Below, piece after piece: positions 18,284-27,335 of a stretch of 41,931 bases of DNA. A model generated the notes under the pieces. The model was not told the origin of the DNA. It was given only the letters and a program-made list of their open reading frames with translations, and made no database searches. The stretch's first letter is position 1; each line of letters begins with the position of its first letter. Both the position numbers and the translations under genes were made by a program. The DNA comes from Nitrososphaerales archaeon (GTDB lineage: Archaea; Thermoproteota; Nitrososphaeria; Conexivisphaerales; Conexivisphaeraceae), in assembly GCA_023256385.1 (NCBI GenBank), contig JAGDXL010000019.1:1-41931 (forward strand), given 5' to 3'.

Positions 18284-18340
18284 ACGAGCTCCTGCACACC
18301 GCCGTCATCCCAAAGCTTTTGCGGCGGTCGTGCCATAGCG

Positions 18341-19105
18341 TTGGGCATGCACGTCGTGTTCTCGGTGGGAACGGCCGGCTCCGGTAAGAGCCTGCTCACG
18401 TCAGCCCTTAGGGAATGGTTGGAGGAGAAGGGATGGGACGTCTACACCGCCAATCTGGACCCCGGCGCCCGTAACCTACCCTATGAGCCAGATGCCGATA
18501 TCCGATCCATCATAGACATAAATGAGCTCATGGAGAAACATGGCCTGGGGCCTAATGGTGCCCTGATATTGGCGATAGATATGGCGGCTGCGAGACTGCA
18601 CGAAGTGTTGCAGGACGTAGATGAGGCTTCCCCCGACTATTTACTGGTGGATACGCCCGGGCAAATGGAGCCGTTTGTCTATCGGCCGAGCGGGCCACTC
18701 ATAGTGGAACAGTTCCCCGGCGCATCAAAGGTCATGCTGTTCCTGATGGACGGTTGGCTGGTCTCCAACCCGCTGAACTACGTGTCTATACAGTTGCTGG
18801 CCGCCTCGGTGAGGCTTCGGTTTCCGGTTCCGTTCGTGCAGTTACTCACAAAGGCGGACCTCATAGAGGATCAGGTGGATCGCGTGATGTCTTGGTCCAC
18901 AAGGCCCTCAGAACTGGAGGATGCCATCAACAGCAGCTCGGATGGCGAGGCTTATCTGATGCATCGCAGGCTTCTTTCAATGCTGGCCAGGGGAGGTTAC
19001 ATTGAGAAGCCGATTCCCGTGTCCGCTGTCACAAGGGCGGGCTTCCTATCCCTCTCATCCGCGCTCGCCAATATACTCAGCGGAGGAGAGGACCTCCAAG
19101 ATTAG
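18341..19105 (+). CDS. GPN-loop GTPase family ATP/GTP-binding protein
   Basis: GTAGSGKSLLTSAL Walker A, NLDPGARNLPYEPDADIR, GPNGAL loop, DTPGQME. Confidence 0.92.
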   Translation: MGMHVVFSVGTAGSGKSLLTSALREWLEEKGWDVYTANLDPGARNLPYEPDADIRSIIDINELMEKHGLGPNGALILAIDMAAARLHEVLQDVDEASPDYLLVDTPGQMEPFVYRPSGPLIVEQFPGASKVMLFLMDGWLVSNPLNYVSIQLLAASVRLRFPVPFVQLLTKADLIEDQVDRVMSWSTRPSELEDAINSSSDGEAYLMHRRLLSMLARGGYIEKPIPVSAVTRAGFLSLSSALANILSGGEDLQD

Positions 19106-19130
19106 TGAAATGCGCCACATAGGAGCTAGC

Positions 19131-19589
19131 TCAGTCATCCTCGCGTGCCCGCGCTCTCTCGGCCAGTAGACTCTCCAGTTCATCCACCGTGTAAAGGAGA
19201 ACGCCATAACTTCTCGCCCTTCCCTTGGCGCCATCACTGAACGACCTGGATACCAGTATAGGGACGACCGAGAGGCCCAGCTTCTCCTCTAGGAGCCATC
19301 TCACATACTCCTCAAAGTCCTTCCTAGTCTGGCTGACGTCCGACGGCATCGCTTGATCCGTGTTCTTGCTCTGTACTATGAAGACTGTTCCCCCCTTCGA
19401 GATCACAAGATCTAGGATACGGTCGCCATACTTCCGTCTCTTCTCAACCCTCCAACCGTGTTCCTCAGCTATCCTTTCTATAAAGTCCTCGAGCTCCTTG
19501 CCCTTCTCCACGGCATTCCTCTTGGCCCTCCTGCCACCACTTCTGTCCTTATTCCGATCCCGGGCCACGTGTCCGGCTATTTTGTGCAT
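19131..19589 (-). CDS. Restriction endonuclease-like (Mrr/Hjc-like PD-(D/E)XK) protein
   Basis: GDRILDLVISKGGTVFIVQSKN (D...QxK variant of the nuclease core). Confidence 0.65.
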   Translation of the reverse strand: MHKIAGHVARDRNKDRSGGRRAKRNAVEKGKELEDFIERIAEEHGWRVEKRRKYGDRILDLVISKGGTVFIVQSKNTDQAMPSDVSQTRKDFEEYVRWLLEEKLGLSVVPILVSRSFSDGAKGRARSYGVLLYTVDELESLLAERARAREDD

Positions 19590-19624
19590 GTTATAAAGAT
19601 GTCAGGAGGTTTAGGGGAAGCAGC

Positions 19625-19652
19625 AAGCTCCGAACCTTAAGGGCGGGGATGT
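19625..19652 (+). repeat. IS200/IS605-type right-end palindrome
   Basis: AAGCTCCGAACCTTAAGGGCGGGGATGT: outer stem CTCCG/CGGGG, inner CCTTAAGG. Confidence 0.45.
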
Positions 19653-19667
19653 ACGGACTTCCTAAAA

Positions 19668-19866
19668 GTTCTATAAAGATATGCGAGCATAACGGCATTG
19701 ACGTCGACTGTTGGGCTCAGGTTCCGCGTGTATGCCGATGAGATGGCGCGGGCACTCAGGATGGGACCGCCCGTCGTGTCCGCGGAGCTCCGCCCTCCAT
19801 CACCCGCGATATGGCAAGGTGGGGGCGATGAGCCGGGAAGCTCCGAGGCTTCAGCTGAGGAGTAGC
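19668..19866 (+). mobile_element. Short non-autonomous IS200/IS605-like element, copy C (contains 55-aa ORF 19698-19865)
   Basis: Homologous to copy B; ORF MTSTVGLRFRVYADEMARALRMGPPVVSAELRPPSPAIWQGGGDEPGSSEASAEE*. Confidence 0.55.
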
Positions 19867-20015
19867 TCAAAATCATGTCATAATGGTGCATAGTGTATAC
19901 TGCTATATCGAATAGGTGAGCCACTTATCTACTGATGCCCAGGAGCATCCCGCCTAGACGACCTGCACTCGCCCGTGGGGATCGCATCGGCCCGCGCCGC
20001 ATGTAAATGTAAGAA

Positions 20016-20609
20016 TTATGCAGTGGCTGGATAGTTGTAATTTTTCGATGCGCACAATATAGAACTCGCCGCCCTCATAACGCCGTTTATGGCCAAGGAT
20101 CTGGAGCCGGCCCAAGCGATCACCACGCACGCGCCATCAGGTGGCTCAGGGTTGACCTTCACGGGATACTCGTAGCTCCAATCGGGGAACATGTATTTAC
20201 CGCCCCTCTTGACCATTATCAGCGCGCCGTCAGCGCCGCCCCTCACGGCCTCGTCCCGGTGCATAACGCCGGTGCCAAGGACGCTGCATCCATTCTTCAC
20301 TATCACGCATGCGACCTCGCCTCCATAGCGCTCCGGCAGCTCAACGTCCGCCGGCTCAAGCACGCCCGCTAGGGAATCTGCCTCCGCACTGCCCTTCGCT
20401 GTGAGGTACGCTCCCCCTCTGTCGGAGCCCGCGAGACCCGTCGATTTGAGCTTGGACAATATCGTTCTTCCGGTGGCCTCCCCGACGTCGAGGAGCTCCG
20501 CGAGCCCCTTTCTCCCTACCCTGCCCTTCCTGAGCAGCAGAAGCGCGTATGCTGACAGCGCCAGCTTGGAGTCCCCGCGCCATGAACACGGATCAGTGAG
20601 GGACGCCAC
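20016..20609 (-). CDS. HTH + DUF4443 transcriptional regulator
   Basis: wHTH (GRKGLAELLDVGEATGRTILSKLKSTGLAGSDRGGAYLTAKG) then MHRDEAVRGGADGALIMVKRGGKYMFPDW. Confidence 0.75.
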   Translation of the reverse strand: MASLTDPCSWRGDSKLALSAYALLLLRKGRVGRKGLAELLDVGEATGRTILSKLKSTGLAGSDRGGAYLTAKGSAEADSLAGVLEPADVELPERYGGEVACVIVKNGCSVLGTGVMHRDEAVRGGADGALIMVKRGGKYMFPDWSYEYPVKVNPEPPDGACVVIAWAGSRSLAINGVMRAASSILCASKNYNYPATA

Positions 20610-20634
20610 GTCTGAGATCGGGCCCGCGCGCGAA

Positions 20635-22251
20635 TTAAGCTTGACGGCTGCCGCGCGCCTTCACGCGATCCACCAACAGCACGTAGTTGTAGCCGTCCAC
20701 GAGTGCTCCGAGGCTCGCCTCGACTATGTTCCTCGATAGCGAGGTGGTGGACCACCTCCGCTGTCCGTCCGAGAACTCCACATATACGCGAACCTTGGAC
20801 GCAGTGCCCTCCACGCTGTCGACGACGCTCACCTTGTAGTTCACCAGCGACACCCCTGAGAGCTCATCTGCCAGCTTGCCGACGGCGCTCCTCATGGCGC
20901 TGTCCAGTGCGTGCACAGGTCCCACGCCCCTTCCCCGACCATGTCTGACCTGGTGGCCGAACCTGACTATGACGTCCGCAATTGACTCGACTTCGCCCTC
21001 CTCCTCCCTGGAGACGTTGACGCTCCAATAGATCACGCCCAGCTGATCCGCGCTGATGCCCAAGTTCCTCATCAATATCATCCTGATCGTGGCGTCCGAG
21101 TCCTCGAGCGAGTAACCCTCCGCCTCCATCCTCTTTATCTCCTCGAGCGCCTTCCCCAGCGCCGGATCATCCTTGTCCACCTCCAATCCCAGCCTCCTCG
21201 CCTCGTTCAGCAGCGCCGCCCTGCCGGAGAGCTCGCTGATCGTTATCCTCCTATAGTTGCCCACCAGCTCCGGATCCACGTGCTCATAGCTCCTCGGCTC
21301 CTTCAACATTGCATCAATATGTATTCCTCCCTTGTGCGAGAACGCCCTGCTCCCCACGTACGGCTGGTACGGGTTCTCCTGCATGTTGAGGAGTTTGTAG
21401 ACGTGGCGCGAGAGCGCTGTCAGCCCACGGAGCTGATCCTCCCTCGGCGCATCGCTCCTGAGCGCCCTGAGTCCCATCTTCAGCACGAGCGCGGGAAGTA
21501 CCTGTATAAGGTCAGCGTTGCCGCATCTCTCACCTATTCCGTTCACGGTTCCTTGGACGTGCCGCGCGCCCTCCACGACAGCCATTATCGTGTTAGCTAC
21601 CGCGTTTCCCGAATCATTGTGCGCATGTATTCCAAGGTCCGCGTGCACCGACTTCCTAGCCTCCCGCACGATGCGCGCCACCTCGTGCGGCAGCGATCCA
21701 CCATTCGTGTCCGCCAGCACCAGCCTCTCCGCCCCGGCCTCCTCGGCGGCCCTTAGGACCTTCGTCGCGTACTCGGGATCCTCCCTGTAACCGTCGAAGA
21801 AGTGCTCGGCGTCGAATATTACGTGCAGCCCATGTGCACGGAGATAATCGATCGTGTCCCTTATCATATCCAGGTTCTCCTCGGGGCTCACTCCGAGCAC
21901 CTTCTTCACGTGCAGGGTCCAGGACTTGCCAACTATGACGGCGGTCCTCACACCTGCGCTCAGGATCGCCCCCAGGTTCTGATCCTCATCCGCCCTCACC
22001 CCCCTGCGCTTCGTCGATCCGAACGCAACGACCTCGGACCTGGAGAGGCCGAGTTCCTTCACCTTGGAGAAGTACTCCAGGTCCTTCGGGTTGGATGCCG
22101 GCCAGCCACCCTCCACGTACGATATCCCAAGCTCGTCGAGCCTCTCGGTTATGCTCAGCTTGTCCTGGAGAGTGAAGGAGACTCCGCTGGCCTGGGCTCC
22201 GTCCCTCAGCGTAGTGTCCAGGACTTCCACGTCCAGATCCAACGTCTCCAC
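20635..22251 (-). CDS. cimA: (R)-citramalate synthase, CimA type
   Basis: VLDTTLRDGAQASGVSFTLQDK, GIHAHNDSGNAVANTIMAV, GTVNGIGERCGNADL, SHKGGIHIDAM. Confidence 0.88.
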   Translation of the reverse strand: METLDLDVEVLDTTLRDGAQASGVSFTLQDKLSITERLDELGISYVEGGWPASNPKDLEYFSKVKELGLSRSEVVAFGSTKRRGVRADEDQNLGAILSAGVRTAVIVGKSWTLHVKKVLGVSPEENLDMIRDTIDYLRAHGLHVIFDAEHFFDGYREDPEYATKVLRAAEEAGAERLVLADTNGGSLPHEVARIVREARKSVHADLGIHAHNDSGNAVANTIMAVVEGARHVQGTVNGIGERCGNADLIQVLPALVLKMGLRALRSDAPREDQLRGLTALSRHVYKLLNMQENPYQPYVGSRAFSHKGGIHIDAMLKEPRSYEHVDPELVGNYRRITISELSGRAALLNEARRLGLEVDKDDPALGKALEEIKRMEAEGYSLEDSDATIRMILMRNLGISADQLGVIYWSVNVSREEEGEVESIADVIVRFGHQVRHGRGRGVGPVHALDSAMRSAVGKLADELSGVSLVNYKVSVVDSVEGTASKVRVYVEFSDGQRRWSTTSLSRNIVEASLGALVDGYNYVLLVDRVKARGSRQA

Positions 22252-22265
22252 GGCTCCATTTTCGC

Positions 22266-23954
22266 CTAATTAAGTGCTCGTGAGTATCCGTTCGGGCACC
22301 GGAGCACGGCTCCCTCATCCGCTTGGCACACGGATGACGCATACCTGGAAAGCACGCCCGTGACCTTCGCAATTTTCTCGGGGGTCCTCCAGCTCCTCCT
22401 CCTGTCCTCCAGCTCCTCCTCCGAGAGTTCGACGTCCAGCCGCCGGGATTCCACGTCTATGGAAATGACGTCCCCGTTCTTTATGAGCGCGATCGGCCCT
22501 CCCACCGCCGCCTCCGGCGCTACGTGCCCCACGCAAGGCCCCCTTGTGCCGCCCGAGAAGCGGCCGTCCGTCACCAGGGCGACCTCGGAGGAGAGGCCCA
22601 TTCCCACGATTGCCGATGTGGGCGACAGCATCTCCCTCATGCCGGGCCCACCCCTCGGCCCCTCGTAGCGTATCACGACCACGTCGCCACCGGATATTTT
22701 GCCGCCCACAATCGCGCGATACGCATCCTCCTCCGAGTCGAAGACGCGGGCAGTGCCCCTGAAGCGCATGTTCTCCTTGGGGATGGCTGCGGTCTTCAGC
22801 ACGGCTCCCCTGGGGGCGAGCGATCCCCTGAGTATCGCTATGCCGCCCTCGGCGTGCACGGGGTTCTCAGGTCCCCTTATGATGGACGTATCCTTGACCT
22901 CGGCCCCTCCCACTATCTCCCCGATGGTCCTGCCGGAGACCGTGAGGACATCCAAGTGAATGAGCTTGGATATCGATTTCATCAACGCTGGAACTCCGCC
23001 GGCGACGTGTAGATCCTCCATCATGTACGGCCCGCCCGGATATATCGGTGCGACGTGCGGCACCTTCCTGCTCATGCGGTCGAAGTCGTCCAGGCTAAGA
23101 TCTATGCCAGCTTCCCTCGATATTGCCAGCAGGTGCAGGACGGTGTTCGTGGAGCCACCGAGCGCCATGTCGACCGCTATCGCGTTCTCCAGGCTATCCC
23201 GGGACAGAAACTTGGACAGGTTAGCGCCCTGCCTGACGAGCTCAACTATCCTCTCCCCGGCCCTCCTGGCTATATCCTTCTTCTCCGCGCTGACTGCCAG
23301 CGCGGTCGCTGTGTAGGGGAGCGAAAGTCCGGCGGCCTCCGCTATCACCGCCATACTGTTCGCGGTGAAGAGCCCGCTGCAGGAACCCGGACCCGGGCAT
23401 GCCACCCTCTCCAGCTCCACGAGTTCCTCAAGCTCCATCTTTCCGGCCCTATAGCTCCCGACCGCCTCGAACACGTCGACGAGGCCCACCTTCTTTCCCC
23501 TCCAGATGCCCGCCGCCATGGGGCCGCCTGTGACGACTATCGTGGGCAGGTTCAGCCTGGCTGCCGCCAGCAGCATCCCAGGGGTTATCTTATCGCAGTT
23601 GGTTAGCAGCACCAGTCCGTCGAACTTGTGCGCGTTCACCATTATCTCTATCGAGTCCGCGATGACCTCGCGCGAGGGAAGCGAGTACTTCATGCCTGAG
23701 TGTCCCATCGCTATGCCGTCGTCCACCGCGATCGTGTTGAACTCGAATGGAACCCCTCCGCCGGCGCGCACCCCCATCTTCACGTATTCCGCGAGCCTCC
23801 TCAGGTGCACGTGTCCCGGAACCACCTCCGAGTAGCTGTTCGCTATTCCTATGAACGGCTTCCTGAAGTCGTCCTCTCCCAGGCCGGTCGCCCTTAGAAG
23901 TGATCTGTGCGGTGCCCTCTCGGGCCCCTCCTTTACCTCCGAGCTCCTGAGCAC
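22266..23954 (-). CDS. ilvD: Dihydroxy-acid dehydratase (GTG start proposed)
   Basis: [50 protein letters not shown]. Confidence 0.95.
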   Translation of the reverse strand: MLRSSEVKEGPERAPHRSLLRATGLGEDDFRKPFIGIANSYSEVVPGHVHLRRLAEYVKMGVRAGGGVPFEFNTIAVDDGIAMGHSGMKYSLPSREVIADSIEIMVNAHKFDGLVLLTNCDKITPGMLLAAARLNLPTIVVTGGPMAAGIWRGKKVGLVDVFEAVGSYRAGKMELEELVELERVACPGPGSCSGLFTANSMAVIAEAAGLSLPYTATALAVSAEKKDIARRAGERIVELVRQGANLSKFLSRDSLENAIAVDMALGGSTNTVLHLLAISREAGIDLSLDDFDRMSRKVPHVAPIYPGGPYMMEDLHVAGGVPALMKSISKLIHLDVLTVSGRTIGEIVGGAEVKDTSIIRGPENPVHAEGGIAILRGSLAPRGAVLKTAAIPKENMRFRGTARVFDSEEDAYRAIVGGKISGGDVVVIRYEGPRGGPGMREMLSPTSAIVGMGLSSEVALVTDGRFSGGTRGPCVGHVAPEAAVGGPIALIKNGDVISIDVESRRLDVELSEEELEDRRRSWRTPEKIAKVTGVLSRYASSVCQADEGAVLRCPNGYSRALN

Positions 23955-24043
23955 ACCTACCGTTAAACTGTGAGGATAAAAAGGCCGCGGTAGATGCGCG
24001 ATACCCTTATTTATGAGTCGCTCACTAGGAGGCGCGATCGACA

Positions 24044-24109
24044 ATGTCGGAGCGCATGAGCGCGTCACCATCCTCGGTTGCGCTCATAGTGCTCCTCATT
24101 GTCGTGTGA
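24044..24109 (+). CDS. BCAA-rich putative leader peptide of ilvB operon: [21 protein letters not shown]
   Basis: ATG...TGA, 21 codons; last ten residues [14 protein letters not shown]-like ttatttat at about 24009-24016 and AGGAGG at 24027-24032 upstream. Confidence 0.75.
   Translation: MSERMSASPSSVALIVLLIVV
24049..24095 (+). promoter_or_regulatory. Leader hairpin 1 overlapping the leader ORF
   Basis: GGAGC(24049-53)/GCTCC(24091-95) plus ATGAGCGC(24056-63)/GCGCTCAT(24080-87). Confidence 0.6.
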
Positions 24110-24111
24110 GT

Positions 24112-24136
24112 GGACCCCTCTCTTAGAAAGGGGTCC
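24112..24136 (+). promoter_or_regulatory. Leader hairpin 2 just upstream of ilvB SD
   Basis: GGACCCCT-CTCTTAGAA-AGGGGTCC perfect 8-bp stem; ilvB SD AGGAGGTGA at 24141-24149. Confidence 0.65.
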
Positions 24137-24156
24137 TTCTAGGAGGTGAATGTGAA

Positions 24157-25851
24157 TTGAACCTCATGTCCGGTTCCCGCGCCCTCATAAAGGCCCTGGA
24201 AAGGGAGGGCGTGGACGTCGTGTTCGGAATACCGGGCGGCGCAATAATGCCGGTCTACGATGAGCTGTTGAACAGTGATATACGGCACGTCCTAGCTAGA
24301 CACGAACAATCGGCCGCCCATATGGCTGACGGATATGCTAGGGCCTCTGGAAGGGTTGGCGTGTGCATGGCCACGTCCGGTCCCGGCGCGACAAACCTGG
24401 TCACGGGCGTCGCCACGGCTTACATGGACTCCACGCCGCTCGTGGCGATAACGGGTCAGGTGCCCACGTCGATGATGGCGAGGGACGCGTTCCAGGAGAT
24501 AGACGCGGTCGGAATATACACACATGTCACCAAGTACTCGTTCCAGCTGCTCAGGTCATCCGAGGTGCCTTACGTAACGAAGGCCGCCTTCTTCCTAGCT
24601 TCCACCGGTCGCACGGGCCCCGTGCACATCGACATGCCGAAGGACGTTCAGACGGGGGAGGCCGAGATGTCTTTCCCGGATCACGTAGACATAAGGGGTT
24701 ACCGGCCATACGTGCCCCCGGATCCGGCAGCAGTGGCACGGGCGCTCGACCTTCTGCTGGAGTCCGAGAGGCCCATAATACTTGCCGGCGGCGGCGTGAT
24801 AAAGTCCGGCGCCCACGACTATCTGCTGCAGCTGGCCGAGTCCGCGCTGATACCCGTGGCGACGACCCTGATGGGGAAGGGCGCGGTACCAGAGGACCAC
24901 CCGCTTTCCCTGGGCCCCGTCGGAATGCACGGAACAGTCCAGGCGAACAAGCTGGTGAACGAGGCGGACCTCGTGCTGGCGATCGGGGTGAGGTTCTCCG
25001 ACAGGACCACCATGGAGGTGAGGGGATTTGCGCCGGACGCCACAATAGTGCACTTCGACGTCGATCCGACCGAGGTGGGAAAGAACGTCAAGGCACATCA
25101 CGCCGTCACGGGCGATCTGAAGGCCAGCATTGGGCTGCTGCTTAGGATGTTCCAGGAGCGCGCCAGGACCGGGAGCTGGGGCGCCTGGCGCAGGAGGGTG
25201 GAGGAGGTGGTCTCACAGTGGCGCGACGCCGTTGTGGGCGTCAAATCGGAGTTCTCGCCGCCGCACATACTGAGGGCGATGCGCGAGATACTGCCGCCCG
25301 ATTCCATCGTGACGACCGAGGTCGGACAGAATCAGATGTGGGCTGAGCTGTACTTCAAGGTGCTGAGGCCGAGGACCTTCATAACGAGCGGCGGGCTGGG
25401 CACCATGGGCTTCGGATTCCCCGCGGCCATAGGGGCGAAGGCTGCTCGCCCAGACGTGCCGGTGGTCGACGTGGCGGGCGACGGAAGCTTCATGATGACC
25501 ATGAACTCCCTGGCAACCAGTATAGATGAGAAGCTTCCAGTAGTAGTGGTTATACTGAACAATTCATCGCTCGGCATGGTCGCGCAGTGGCAGAGGCTGT
25601 TCTACAACCGTAGATATGCCGCTACCATATTCGGGGCCAATCCGGACTTCGTGAGGCTGGCCGAGTCGTTCGGCGCCGAGGGCGTCAGGGTCTACTCCAT
25701 GGACGAGTTCCGCAACGCCTTCAGGACCGCGATCCGCAGCGATGTAACAACGGTGATAGATGTTCCAATACATCCCGAGGAGGACGTGTTTCCGTTCGTC
25801 GGTCCGGGGAGGACGCTGAACGAGATGCTATTGGGGGATGGAAGGGAATGA
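24157..25851 (+). CDS. ilvB: Acetolactate synthase large subunit
   Basis: GIPGGAIMPVYDEL, ATSGPGATNLVTG, TPLVAITGQV, ThDP motif GDGSFMMTMNSLAT; TTG start. Confidence 0.95.
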   Translation: MNLMSGSRALIKALEREGVDVVFGIPGGAIMPVYDELLNSDIRHVLARHEQSAAHMADGYARASGRVGVCMATSGPGATNLVTGVATAYMDSTPLVAITGQVPTSMMARDAFQEIDAVGIYTHVTKYSFQLLRSSEVPYVTKAAFFLASTGRTGPVHIDMPKDVQTGEAEMSFPDHVDIRGYRPYVPPDPAAVARALDLLLESERPIILAGGGVIKSGAHDYLLQLAESALIPVATTLMGKGAVPEDHPLSLGPVGMHGTVQANKLVNEADLVLAIGVRFSDRTTMEVRGFAPDATIVHFDVDPTEVGKNVKAHHAVTGDLKASIGLLLRMFQERARTGSWGAWRRRVEEVVSQWRDAVVGVKSEFSPPHILRAMREILPPDSIVTTEVGQNQMWAELYFKVLRPRTFITSGGLGTMGFGFPAAIGAKAARPDVPVVDVAGDGSFMMTMNSLATSIDEKLPVVVVILNNSSLGMVAQWQRLFYNRRYAATIFGANPDFVRLAESFGAEGVRVYSMDEFRNAFRTAIRSDVTTVIDVPIHPEEDVFPFVGPGRTLNEMLLGDGRE

Positions 25852-26345
25852 ATGGAGCAGAGGGGAGCTCACAGACTCCTATAATCTACTCCTTAATAGT
25901 GGAGAATAAGCCGGGCGTCCTCTTCAGGGTTGCCTCCCAGTTCCGCAGGAGGAGCTTCAACATAGAGAGTGTGGCGGTGGGCGTGACGGAGCGTCCCGAC
26001 ACATCAAGGATGATAATAACTATGCGCGGGGATCAGCAGATGGCGGAGGACTTCGCCAGGGTGCTCAGGCGCACCGTGGACGTGATAGACGTGGATCGCA
26101 TGGATCCTGGGAGGGCAGTGCAGAGGGAGCTTGCGCTGATCAGGGTGAAGCCAGGGGGCAAGGAGATAGCGGGCGGCGTCCGGGGGGAGGGCGAGCTGAA
26201 AATACTAGCCGAGTCCTCCGATGGCGCCATCATACAGGCGATCGGTCCTCCTGATTACTTGTCGTCCTTAGTGGACGCACTGGTCCGTGGGAAAGTACTT
26301 GAGGAGGTGGTCCGCACGGGCGTGGTGGCATTGGAGGTGCGGTGA
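25848..26345 (+). CDS. ilvN: Acetolactate synthase small subunit (ACT domain)
   Basis: YSLIVENKPGVLFRVASQFRRRSFNIESVAVGVTE. Confidence 0.95.
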   Translation: MNGAEGSSQTPIIYSLIVENKPGVLFRVASQFRRRSFNIESVAVGVTERPDTSRMIITMRGDQQMAEDFARVLRRTVDVIDVDRMDPGRAVQRELALIRVKPGGKEIAGGVRGEGELKILAESSDGAIIQAIGPPDYLSSLVDALVRGKVLEEVVRTGVVALEVR

Positions 26346-26348
26346 TAG

Positions 26349-27335
26349 ATGTCCAAGATATACTACGATAATGACGTGTCCATGGAGCCCATACTCTCGA
26401 GGAAGGTGGCCGTCATAGGCTATGGAAGCCAGGGAAGGGCGCAGGCACTGAACCTGAGGGACAGCGGGGTCGAGGTGTACGTCGGCCTCAGGAGGGGAGG
26501 GCGCTCTTGGTCGCAGGCATCTCAGGACGGATTCGAGCCCCTTCCGATGGATGACGCAGTGAGGAGGGCCGACGTGGTCCAGATACTGATACCTGACCTG
26601 CAGCAGCCCTCCGTCTACTCGAGCGTCATAGGCCCCAATCTGAGGAAGGGCGCAGCGCTGGGATTTGCTCACGCGTTCAACATGCACTACGGGCTCATCC
26701 GCCCACCCGGGTGGGCGGACGTGTTCATGGTTGCGCCCAAGAGCCCCGGTCCACGCCTCAGGGATGAGTACGTGGCCGGCAGGGGGGTTCCGTCGCTGAT
26801 AGCCGTGGCTCAGGATGGATCCGGAAAGGCGAAGGACCTGGCGCTCGCCTATGCGAAGGCGATAGGCTCCACCCGTGCGGGGGTCATGGAGACCACCTTC
26901 AAGGAGGAGGTGGAGACCGACCTCTTCGGAGAACAGACCGTGCTGGTGGGCGGCGTCACCTATCTGATACTCAGGGGCTTCGAGACCCTTGTCGAGGCTG
27001 GATATCAGCCTGAGGTCGCGTACTTCGAGGTGCTGAACGAGCTGAAGCTGATAGTTGACCTCATACAGTCCGGCGGCATATCACACATGCTGGAGTCCGT
27101 ATCCGAGACGGCGCGCTACGGCGGCATGACCCGGGGTCCGCGCGTTATAGATGAGCGGGTGAGGGAGAACATGCGCGAGGTCCTCAAGGAAATACAGTCC
27201 GGCGAGTTCGCGAGGGAGTGGGCAGGCGACGTCGATAAGAGCTCCGCCGAGATGAGGCGCCTGGTGGACTCCATCAGGTCGCACCAGATAGAGAAGGTGG
27301 GCGAACAGGTTCGGCGGCTGATGAAGATCGGGTGA
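26349..27335 (+). CDS. ilvC: Ketol-acid reductoisomerase
   Basis: VIGYGSQGRAQALNLRDSGVEV, TTFKEEVETDLFGEQTVLVGG. Confidence 0.96.
   Translation: MSKIYYDNDVSMEPILSRKVAVIGYGSQGRAQALNLRDSGVEVYVGLRRGGRSWSQASQDGFEPLPMDDAVRRADVVQILIPDLQQPSVYSSVIGPNLRKGAALGFAHAFNMHYGLIRPPGWADVFMVAPKSPGPRLRDEYVAGRGVPSLIAVAQDGSGKAKDLALAYAKAIGSTRAGVMETTFKEEVETDLFGEQTVLVGGVTYLILRGFETLVEAGYQPEVAYFEVLNELKLIVDLIQSGGISHMLESVSETARYGGMTRGPRVIDERVRENMREVLKEIQSGEFAREWAGDVDKSSAEMRRLVDSIRSHQIEKVGEQVRRLMKIG

Noticed and set aside
24112-24136. Hairpin 2 as a bacterial-type intrinsic terminator
   Set aside because: Followed by TTCTAGGAGG rather than a T-tract; archaeal termination depends on T-runs, so a translational role is preferred, though not proven.
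24363-25145. 260-aa alternative-frame ORF inside ilvB
   Set aside because: His/Gly/Arg-rich frame-shifted reading of a conserved ilvB sequence.
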